Shown here piece by piece: positions 54,939 through 62,187 of a stretch of DNA of 64,000 bases. The stretch comes from Vibrio splendidus. GTDB taxonomy: Bacteria; Pseudomonadota; Gammaproteobacteria; Enterobacterales; Vibrionaceae. The stretch spans positions 1,364,001-1,428,000 of the forward strand of contig NZ_AP025508.1 of NCBI RefSeq assembly GCF_024347615.1, written 5' to 3'. The notes under the pieces are model-generated. The model ran no database searches. It saw only the letters and a program-made list of their open reading frames with translations, and was not told the DNA's origin. Both the position numbers and the translations under genes were made by a program. Numbering within the stretch: the stretch's first letter is position 1; every line of letters begins with the position of its first letter.

Positions 54939-54980
54939 TTTTTGAGGGCTCAAAAACGGTGAAACCCCGATGTTGGTAGT
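54939..54980. repeat. attR: right 42-bp direct repeat of the genomic island
   Basis: It is identical to 27300-27341 in sequence and orientation, including the small hairpin. It marks the right boundary of the island. Confidence 0.85.
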
Positions 54981-55203
54981 GTTAAGAACGATAGTATAAA
55001 AACTGAATATATTCCAATATGTTATCTAACTAATTTTGATAATTCCCCTTAGAAAAAATGCAAATTTTATTAACTTAACTCATTGATTTAATTATCGTGA
55101 TTTGAGTTATTATCACTGTATTTTGCAAAAAGAGTAAACAGCAAAAAATGGAAAATCGAGACAATAATTCCCTACTGTGTTGTTTAGAGTTCTCTGGTTG
55201 TGA

Positions 55204-55509
55204 CTACCTTTTATGGACCATATTATAATGTGGTGGTGTCGATCTTCTGCCGAGTACCTGATTCCAAATATAACAAATTGCGTAGTAATAGGCGGTTTTA
55301 GTTGAGGGAGCCAACTCGCTCTTGCTCCTCCAAAACTCAGCCACTTGCTTACGTCCAATTTGGCCGATAGATTTGATGGCTGGGTTGTGCCTCTGAACAT
55401 GGCGACAGAAGCTGCTCATTTTCTCTGCCTGATTCTTACGGTTCTTTTTGCCCCCTGTCCTTAAGTATAGATGTATAGCTCGATTTAACTCATATTCCAT
55501 TCTAGTCAT
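55204..55509 (-). CDS. Small SAM-like protein paired with integrase
   Basis: The 101-residue basic, helical protein resembles the N-terminal core-binding (SAM-like) domain of tyrosine recombinases (SIGQIGRKQVAEFWRSKS.LAPSTKTAYYYAI) without a catalytic domain. It starts three bases after the stop of the upstream integrase gene, so both are made together. It probably assists or modulates that recombinase. Confidence 0.7.
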   Translation of the reverse strand: MTRMEYELNRAIHLYLRTGGKKNRKNQAEKMSSFCRHVQRHNPAIKSIGQIGRKQVAEFWRSKSELAPSTKTAYYYAICYIWNQVLGRRSTPPHYNMVHKR

Positions 55510-55512
55510 GAT

Positions 55513-56535
55513 TTACCCCAGATATGCATTTGTTATGTCGGTTCGATGATGGCCAAGTTCTTCAGCAACAGAAAGTCTTGCCGCATTGTCAAAAGCTTTA
55601 GCTTGCTCAACTGTGCATCCCACTTTATTGGCGATGTATTGGTGGTGTGAAGAACCATGCTTATAACCCGACTCCACAACTGATTTTATTCCTGCTACTG
55701 CGGTTTGTTGTTGCATGTGGTTGGTATAACTGTTTTGCGCATAGGCGTGTCGCTCACCATGTGATTTATAATCAAGTTTTCCAAACTCTCGATAGGATTG
55801 AGACTGGAACTGTATATAGCTTTGATCTGCAGGGATCATGGAGTGATGATGTCCCTGAATGACACTGGCATTCTGAAGTGCATCAAGTTGATTTTGGGAT
55901 ACGATTGGTACTGTCCGTGCTTGACCGCCTTTCGTTCCGTCTGTGACAGAAATGCTCTGCTTTATAACGGCTTCTTTTAGCATGGCTGCGGGGTTACCTT
56001 TACAAGCCTCTTCGAATCTCAAGCCTAATGACCTTTGCATTTCACTGATAGCAGAGAGCCTGTCAGAAAACTGTGATGTAATTTTGTTATGTTGTTCTTG
56101 GGAAATAGCTCGATTTTCCGTAGCTATGCCAGAACGATTTGGAAGGCCGGCTTCCGATGCCGTAACCCTAAGAGATGAATCCCCAATAGCCTGACTAAGA
56201 ACGGAGTTGACGGCAGACAAGTATTCATGAGCTGTCTTGATACTGATTGAGCCGTTATCAATTTTCGAATCTAATTCTTGAGCGTATTGAGATACATGCT
56301 CTTTCGTTATCGCTCGCATATCCTTGACACCATGATGGTCTTTGATAAATGTCGAGAACTGTGTAAATCGAGTTGTTTGGTCTGCTACGGTTTTGAACCC
56401 GATTTGACCGGCATTAAATTTTTCATAAAGCGCATTCTTAGCTGCTTGATTTATATCACGAGATCTTAGACCACAGTTTCTGGCATTAGGGTTTTCTCTC
56501 TCCATCCTAGATGTGGGGAACCTACTTGGACTCAT
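55513..56535 (-). CDS. Integrase_1-type tyrosine recombinase
   Basis: The 340-residue recombinase has a SAM-like N-terminal half (about 25-145). Its catalytic half shows Arg in LGLRFEEACK, a basic strand KGGQARTVPI, the box SHGERHAYAQNSY and LGHHRTDITNAYLG with the terminal Tyr nucleophile. It belongs to the same family as the protein at 34478 but is only distantly similar. It is the first gene of a two-gene operon with the small SAM-like protein. Being outside the 42-bp repeats, it indicates a second mobile element to the right. Confidence 0.88.
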   Translation of the reverse strand: MSPSRFPTSRMERENPNARNCGLRSRDINQAAKNALYEKFNAGQIGFKTVADQTTRFTQFSTFIKDHHGVKDMRAITKEHVSQYAQELDSKIDNGSISIKTAHEYLSAVNSVLSQAIGDSSLRVTASEAGLPNRSGIATENRAISQEQHNKITSQFSDRLSAISEMQRSLGLRFEEACKGNPAAMLKEAVIKQSISVTDGTKGGQARTVPIVSQNQLDALQNASVIQGHHHSMIPADQSYIQFQSQSYREFGKLDYKSHGERHAYAQNSYTNHMQQQTAVAGIKSVVESGYKHGSSHHQYIANKVGCTVEQAKAFDNAARLSVAEELGHHRTDITNAYLG

Positions 56536-57756
56536 ACTTTCCTCTCAGTTTTTTCAGTTATAGGCTCTGCAAGCAGCGAATAGTGTTAAGTGTTTATGCG
56601 CGTTTAAAATGTCGCACGTCATTAGCAGAGGTTGGGAAGATAAGAAGCGATCCCAGCGCTTACGCTGTTGAAGCTGACTTGGCAAAGGTTGGTACTCAAA
56701 GGCGTTTACATAGAGTGGGCGAAGACGCCACTGATTAGTGGGAGAGAACAATCTATGTTTACTTTGAGGTAGGCCTTAGCGGTCGGCTAGAGGTTTTGTC
56801 CGTTGAATTCAGGCTGCTTGGTGGCTGCTGTCACGTACAAGTGAGTGGAATGGTCACGAGTTCCGGCAGTAACTGATGGATTGGTTCGATGCATTTCATG
56901 CATTTTCATGATTTCGAATACCTCTCAATACCTTTGTCAGGCTAGAGATACCAATGGATCAGTTATCGGATGCAGTCTCCGTCTATTTTTGTCTGCCGTC
57001 TAAAATAGACGGAGACTTTAGCGGTCCTTTTCGCAATACAGATAATAAATCTTGAGTAATGGAGTCGTACTCCAAGGGTTGAAAGCGAACTTTCATTTGA
57101 GTTTGTGAGTAATACATACTCTGTTGGGGCATCAAATTGATGAGAGCATTTCGTACATGCGCTCTAACATGTGAGAGATAATCACAGCATTAAGAATGCT
57201 GATCCTACCTCGTGGTTTACATACAAGGTATCTGCTTCTTTATAGTCATTTTTCAATTAAGGAACCCAATTTGGCTGTTTAACTGTTGGAATATAATTAT
57301 GCAGTTCAATACAAAACAGGTTGATTGCTTTTGACAGCAGCAAGTCAGAGCGGAAGGCCAGCTAAAGCATTCTAGCCCCTAAGTCAGGTAGGTTAAATAC
57401 TGTATAGAATCTAGGTGCGTGTGTCCCCCCTACAAAACCAATATTAGGTATATGGCTGATTTACTTACCATCTTTACTTCCTTTTTCTACATATATTCAG
57501 AGTTTATTGAGTTTGAAAGTAGTTTGAGTATCGAAAGTGGTATGTTTTTTAATTTTCACGTATTGGAGAATACGCATTGTTAAAAAGTGATAACACGCTG
57601 GCGCATTTTTATGCGAGGAAAGAATGTATGATTTAATTTTCCTCAGATTATTAGTAATTTATGATAAATTCTGCAGGGAGGCAGGCAGAGACTTTAGGCT
57701 GCTTATTGTTAAAAATGTTAAGTGCTTTTAGGTAAATGGAAAACAAAAGGTAGCTT
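56536..57756. other. Gene-poor kilobase beside the integrase pair
   Basis: About 1.2 kb without a gene I can defend. It has some GC-richer patches near 56,630-56,740 and a perfect hairpin at 56975-57016. No tRNA or other RNA was recognised. It may hold the attachment site and promoter of the integrase pair. Confidence 0.4.
56975..57016. other. Perfect 15-bp hairpin
   Basis: GTCTCCGTCTATTTT (56975-56989) pairs exactly with AAAATAGACGGAGAC (57002-57016) around a 12-nt loop that contains CCGTCT again. The shared AGACGG/CCGTCT motif recurs upstream of the ATPase gene at 60279-60312. Confidence 0.65.
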
Positions 57757-58095
57757 ATGAGTCTTCTAATAGATATACCGTACAAGTTGAATATTATTCT
57801 TTCATTAGCTACTTGGGTTGCCCACTGGTTGGGGAAGCTTTTAGTTATTGCGATATTTTTGATTGCTAGTTCAGCCCTAATTAATGAAATGTGTCTTTCG
57901 TTCGGGGTGAGGATTCTTTCAGAAAACCATTGGTCATTTATTTTATCTAATCTTGTGTACAACGAGAGGGCATGGGCTCCTGCAACGGTAGTTGTAGCTA
58001 CGACCGTTGCTATGGGACATTTCCGGACCTTGGAAGTAAACATCGAGAAAGAAAACCGAGAACGAGATTCCGCAAGAACCGAACAGCGCGCATAA
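57757..58095 (+). CDS. Small membrane protein, cassette-like
   Basis: The 112-residue protein has hydrophobic helices at about 10-40 and 65-85 and a basic, charged C-terminus (VNIEKENRERDSARTEQRA). The ribosome-binding site AAAGG precedes the ATG. Its stop codon lies inside an attC-like site, the normal arrangement for an integron gene cassette. Function unknown. Confidence 0.65.
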   Translation: MSLLIDIPYKLNIILSLATWVAHWLGKLLVIAIFLIASSALINEMCLSFGVRILSENHWSFILSNLVYNERAWAPATVVVATTVAMGHFRTLEVNIEKENRERDSARTEQRA

Positions 58096-58216
58096 CAAAC
58101 AGCTCTAGAGTGACGGCTAACTTTTAGCACTTTTGGTTCGGTGACTTCCGTGATTCTGGTAGTCTCACTTGGGTTTAGTGGTGTTAGCCGCACCTGAGCA
58201 AGGTGTGAATGGCTTT
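58092..58216 (+). repeat. attC-like site
   Basis: CATAACAAACAGCT, then GGCTAACTTTTAGCACTTTT, then GTTAGCC and GAGCAAGGTGTGAATG follow the Vibrio attC layout of 32947-33074. The right end is degenerate (GGTGTGAA in place of GGCGTTAT). Confidence 0.55.
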
Positions 58217-58292
58217 GAATTCCAAGTTGCATATAACTCAAAATTGTTATACTGTTTTTATATACAGTTTTCTTAGGGTGTTTGTTAAGGCA

Positions 58293-58937
58293 ATGAGCAA
58301 TAATATTCTTTCTATCATTTCATCTAGTGCAGTGTTCGCTGCTACAACGTTTGCGGCATTGCAATATATACAAGTTACGCCTCTAGAAAAAGAGGTCGCT
58401 GTTCTTGAGAGTAAACTTGAGGATCGCAAAGAGCAGGTTGTTGTCTCTGTAGAGTATAGAAAATTGCAGGATGCTCTTTCCAGAGAGTCTGCGCAGCGTG
58501 AACTTTTGGAGTCTCAATTAGCTGACAAAAGCTCATTGAACGAAGAGGTTGTTGCGTTACGTATACAACTAAAAGACGCTAGCAAGAAGTTAGAGAATTA
58601 TCAAAGTCAAAATGATTACAACGATATCACCAGAGAGCTATCTTCAACTAAGCAACATTTAGTTTCTTTGAATGAAACATATGAACAGTTACAAGTCGAA
58701 TACGATAATTTATCAACTTATGTTTCTATTCGGAAGGACTTGGAAGAGCTAAAGTCACAGAAACATGAGTTGATAAATATACTTCGTTGTATGAACAAGG
58801 CTAACCAATGCCCTCTCCAATATATGACCTATCTGACTAACGATTTTGATCAGGCATCATATGACAACTTCAAATCTGAATTGGACCAAGTTACTGGAAG
58901 CATAGACTTAATTCTCACCAAGCTACCAGCCATTTAA
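58293..58937 (+). CDS. Membrane-anchored coiled-coil protein, cassette-like
   Basis: The ATG at 58293 follows TAAGG. The 214-residue product has one N-terminal membrane helix (about residues 5-24) and a long coiled coil (about 28-165: LEKEVAVLESKLEDRKEQ and on). Its short C-terminal part has two Cys residues (CMNKANQC). It follows one attC-like site and precedes another. Function unknown. Confidence 0.65.
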   Translation: MSNNILSIISSSAVFAATTFAALQYIQVTPLEKEVAVLESKLEDRKEQVVVSVEYRKLQDALSRESAQRELLESQLADKSSLNEEVVALRIQLKDASKKLENYQSQNDYNDITRELSSTKQHLVSLNETYEQLQVEYDNLSTYVSIRKDLEELKSQKHELINILRCMNKANQCPLQYMTYLTNDFDQASYDNFKSELDQVTGSIDLILTKLPAI

Positions 58938-59034
58938 CAAAAATGGCAAGGTGACGCGTTTTACTCGGCATTTTGGTTATGGAATCCAGTGTACTTAGTG
59001 AGTTTGTCGTGGCGTACATTATGCCTGTTGATGT
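58934..59034 (+). repeat. Degenerate attC-like site
   Basis: TTAACAAAAATGGCAAGG, CTCGGCATTTTGGTTA and a loosely complementary right end near GCCTGTTGATGTG. Boundaries are approximate. Confidence 0.4.
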
Positions 59035-59121
59035 GTGTAAAAAGCAGTAAGTTTATTTGAGCATGTCTTACTTGTTGTATTTGGTATATCTGTTTGACTT
59101 ATGCAATATGGAAGCGAATGT

Positions 59122-59949
59122 ATGAAGTTTTTGGAACGTTTTATCTTAAGAGCGCTATTGTTACTAAAATGGCCGCTTGTTATTTTTTCTTTGTATTACG
59201 TATTCCCTAGCTCTTTAGTCACTGACTTTTCAGCTTTTATCAAAGCTAACAGTATCAAAAAGATGGAGCTTACTACCGGTGGTTTTGCTTTTGAGGTTAG
59301 TGAAGAACAGTCAATAAAAAATATCGAGAAGGCTGAAGAGTTAAAGGTGTTGGCTGATAAGTTATCTAATATTAGTGCTAAAACTCCCGCAAGCAAAGAA
59401 AGTAATGAAGCGATAGAAGAAGTTAAATCAAAGGCTGATAGAATTGTAAACTCTAGTGTTAGTGCTTACGCACCAAGTAGAAATAGAGATATTGTGGTTG
59501 GGGATGCCATGACGAGCGTGGCAGAGTTTCAGTATAAAATTCAGCGAGAAGAAGGAAATGGATTTTTACTAAAGGTGTTCATAGATAAATTTCCATACAA
59601 AAATGAATTTGATCTTTGTCCATCAGAGGGAAGTTACAAGCTCCTGACTAAAGTAAAGTCCGATAAAGAAACAGCAACATTGGTATATGTTGATGAAAAA
59701 GTTAACTGTAAAAGTACTTTAGAAATATCTCAGCTTAGAGGTGATGAATTTCTCTATAGTTATAACTTAATATTCTTGGATGGGTTTAATGTCGCTAAAG
59801 TCGCTGGGTTTGATGCTCTCCTCCCTAAGTCAATAAAGCGATTAAGAGGTAATTCAGTCTATCTTCCTTCACGTGACAATACCGTAGGTAGAAAATACGT
59901 CAAAGGAAAAGAAGTAGAGAAAGAAACAATCTCAATAACTACGTTCTAA
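59122..59949 (+). CDS. Membrane-anchored protein of unknown function, cassette-like
   Basis: The start is the ATG at 59122; one at 59101 is also in frame. The 275-residue protein has an N-terminal membrane helix (about 10-30: LLLLKWPLVIFSLYYVF), a helical stretch around 60-120, and a beta-rich C-terminal domain with two Cys residues. Not recognised. It lies between two attC-like sites, so it is probably a cassette gene. Confidence 0.65.
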   Translation: MKFLERFILRALLLLKWPLVIFSLYYVFPSSLVTDFSAFIKANSIKKMELTTGGFAFEVSEEQSIKNIEKAEELKVLADKLSNISAKTPASKESNEAIEEVKSKADRIVNSSVSAYAPSRNRDIVVGDAMTSVAEFQYKIQREEGNGFLLKVFIDKFPYKNEFDLCPSEGSYKLLTKVKSDKETATLVYVDEKVNCKSTLEISQLRGDEFLYSYNLIFLDGFNVAKVAGFDALLPKSIKRLRGNSVYLPSRDNTVGRKYVKGKEVEKETISITTF

Positions 59950-60040
59950 TTTATCCATACAAGCATTCAAGAGTCATTCGCAACGCTTGGCAGTGTCGCT
60001 CAAATATCGCCAAGTGCTGCTCACCTTAATGCGGCGTTAC
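59948..60040 (+). repeat. attC-like site
   Basis: CAACGCTTGGCAGTGTCGC, then GCCAAGTGCTGCTCACC and a right end AATGCGGCGTTACCC. The central AACGCTTGGCA is characteristic of Vibrio attC sites. Confidence 0.5.
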
Positions 60041-60360
60041 CCCTACTTTTGCTAATACTTATCAGCCCAAATAGAGCAAAGTGCCTAAATCACTTTTGAC
60101 CCAAACCTTCTTATAACCTGCAAACGGAACACCTGAGCAGTACACCTGCAGACCAAGTTAATCTAATCCGTACTTTGATATCTCATACGGAATTTTTCCT
60201 GAACTCGCCCCCATAACTATATGTCGATTCACATAACAGATTGATACTGTTTGAGTTTCATAATGAATGGCAGCAACATAGACGGAATACAAAGACGGTA
60301 AAAGTCCGTCTATAAAGCTATCAGTGGTGCGCATTGAAGTATTTAAAGCAAGGTCAAGAG
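60041..60360. promoter_or_regulatory. Upstream region of the ATPase/DUF4435 gene with hairpin
   Basis: No gene was seen. Near its 3' end TAGACGG (60279-60285) and AGACGG (60293-60298) can each pair with CCGTCTA (60306-60312), giving two alternative hairpins just before the gene. This could be a regulatory RNA switch or an operator. Confidence 0.45.
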
Positions 60361-61962
60361 ATGGTACATGATGTAATTTTGCCTAGTAGTGGCAACATAG
60401 AATCGAACACAACTATAAGTACAGATGGGACAATGGTTATAATTGGTCCCAATGGAGCGGGAAAAACGCGTTTAGGTGCATGGATGGAATTCAATTCTCC
60501 TATGTCATCAAAAGTACACCGAATTAGTGCGCAGAAGTCTCTCGTTATGCCCGAGTCAATCAGTCCCCAGAGTCTGGAAAAAGCGAGCAAAATTTTTGTT
60601 TATGGTACTGATGGAGGGACAACTACAATTCATAAACGGAATAATCGCTGGAATAGAAACCCAGAAACATCAATGCTCAATGATTATGATAAGTTAATGC
60701 TTGTCTTATTTTCTGAAGACTATGAAATTTCTACAGCATTCAGACAAAATGTGCGGAAAGAAAGCACTCTTGTTGAGGATGTTCCTGAGAGTAAGTTAGA
60801 CATAATAAAAGATACTTGGTCTGCTTTACTCCCGCATAGAGAAATGCATATCGGTGGTGGGCGTGTTATGGTTTCATCTATAGAGGAAGATACAATCCCT
60901 TACAACGGCTCAAATATGAGTGACGGAGAGCGTGTAATCTTTTATCTGTTAGGTCAGGCACTTGCTGCGCCCGATGAAGCAATAATTGTTATTGACGAGC
61001 CTGAAATACATTTACACAAAACTGTGCAATATAAGTTGTGGGATGCAATCGAATCCATTCGTAGCGATTGCACTTTTGTATACTTAACCCATGATTTCGA
61101 GTTTGCTGCCTCAAGAAAAAGTGCCGCTAAAGTATGCATTACCAACTTTGATGGGACATCTTGGGTATGGAGTGAAATCCCAGAGTTGAGTGAAGTTCCA
61201 GAAAGCATTTTATTCGAAGTTATGGGTAGTAGGAAGCCAGTACTTTTTATTGAAGGTGATAAAGGTAGTATTGACGAAGAACTATACAAGGTGATATACG
61301 CTAACTACTACATCAGACCTCTTGGTTCATGCCAAAAAGTAATTGATGCTACAAAAGTCTTTAACTCACTATCAGAACTGCACAATAACTTTGCTTCAGG
61401 GATTATAGATCGAGATCGTCGTTCTCCCACAGAACTGAAGAAACTAGAAAATCACAATGTATTTGCTCCTTCTGTTTCTGAAGTGGAAAATTTGCTTTTG
61501 ACAGAAGATGTGATTCTTGGCTTAGCAGATGCATTAGCTATGGATGATTCCAAACAAACACTTGATAAAGTGAAGGAGTTTGTATTTCACGAGTTTGATA
61601 AATTCAAAAACAAACACGCGGCAGAGTATACAACCTATCAATTGCATCAGACGTTTGGAGGTGCTGATTTTAGTGGGAGATCAGTTAAAGAGGTTAACGC
61701 AAAGTATCAAGAGCTAGTTGGTCAAATTAATATTGACAAGCTACATTCTGACTACCTTACTGAAGCAGAGCAAATTTTGGCTACCCGTGATTATGATGCT
61801 GTACTCCAAATGTTTAACCACAAAGGACTCCTAGCTCAGGTTGGTAAGTTATTTGATGTCAAACCGAGTTCGTTTATCCATAAAGCAAAAACAATCATTC
61901 AAAAATGTCCCATCATGCAAGAGAAATTGAGACAATCATTACCTACTTTAGATGTTAGTTAA
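60361..61962 (+). CDS. AAA ATPase fused to DUF4435 (TOPRIM-like), PARIS-like single-gene defence protein
   Basis: About 533 residues from the ATG at 60361; a TTG at 60334 is in frame. The N-terminal ATPase has Walker A VIIGPNGAGKTRLG, the signature NMSDGERVIFYLLG, Walker B IIVIDEPEIHLHK and the H-loop YLTHDFEFA. The second half has VLFIEGDKGSIDEELYK, then ASGIIDRDRRS and VSEVENLLL, the DUF4435/TOPRIM-like acidic pattern E...DRD...E. An ABC-type ATPase plus DUF4435 is the AriA/AriB pair of PARIS, a toxic anti-phage system triggered by anti-restriction proteins; fused forms are known. Operation as PARIS is inferred from architecture. It follows an attC-like site, suggesting island or cassette origin. 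Confidence 0.8.
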   Translation: MVHDVILPSSGNIESNTTISTDGTMVIIGPNGAGKTRLGAWMEFNSPMSSKVHRISAQKSLVMPESISPQSLEKASKIFVYGTDGGTTTIHKRNNRWNRNPETSMLNDYDKLMLVLFSEDYEISTAFRQNVRKESTLVEDVPESKLDIIKDTWSALLPHREMHIGGGRVMVSSIEEDTIPYNGSNMSDGERVIFYLLGQALAAPDEAIIVIDEPEIHLHKTVQYKLWDAIESIRSDCTFVYLTHDFEFAASRKSAAKVCITNFDGTSWVWSEIPELSEVPESILFEVMGSRKPVLFIEGDKGSIDEELYKVIYANYYIRPLGSCQKVIDATKVFNSLSELHNNFASGIIDRDRRSPTELKKLENHNVFAPSVSEVENLLLTEDVILGLADALAMDDSKQTLDKVKEFVFHEFDKFKNKHAAEYTTYQLHQTFGGADFSGRSVKEVNAKYQELVGQINIDKLHSDYLTEAEQILATRDYDAVLQMFNHKGLLAQVGKLFDVKPSSFIHKAKTIIQKCPIMQEKLRQSLPTLDVS

Positions 61963-61969
61963 CAAAAAA

Positions 61970-62001
61970 GGATTAAACGCTGCGAAGCCAGCGCTTAATC
62001 C
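61970..62001 (-). terminator. Terminator hairpin (T-run on the minus strand)
   Basis: GGATTAA-A-CGCTG pairs with CAGCG-C-TTAATCC (one internal mismatch) around a 6-nt loop. The A-run at 61964-61969 becomes a T-run for minus-strand transcripts, so it should stop transcription leaving the inverted intron. It also caps the ATPase gene. Confidence 0.75.
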
Positions 62002-62187
62002 GATTATAGAACAAGCCCTATGCCTCTATATTGACCTGTACCTGAAAAATTTGACACTTCACTAGGCGACTTTCCCTTACCAACAAATTATCCGCATTTT
62101 CCTAATTTAGGGGATTGCTCTAAGAAGGTTTTGTCCAAGACTTTCTTAGGTTGAACTTGTACTCTTGGCATTTTCTAGCTCGAAAAT
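62002..62187 (-). repeat. 3' exon of intron copy 2, dispersed repeat copy 3
   Basis: Read on the minus strand from 62187, ATTTTCGAGCTAGAAAAT, GGACAAAA and TCCCCTAAATTA follow in the same order as in 36529-36690. No gene was seen. Confidence 0.5.

Noticed and set aside
56511..56751. Frames on both strands with a protein-like end (RSDPSAYAVEADLAKVG)
   Set aside because: Neither frame has a plausible start, and the plus-strand frame begins at the start of the integrase gene. A gene remnant is possible but cannot be supported.
57651..58241. 196-residue minus-strand reading frame
   Set aside because: It covers the cassette-like membrane-protein gene and its attC-like site on the other strand, lacks a ribosome-binding site and has shadow-like composition.
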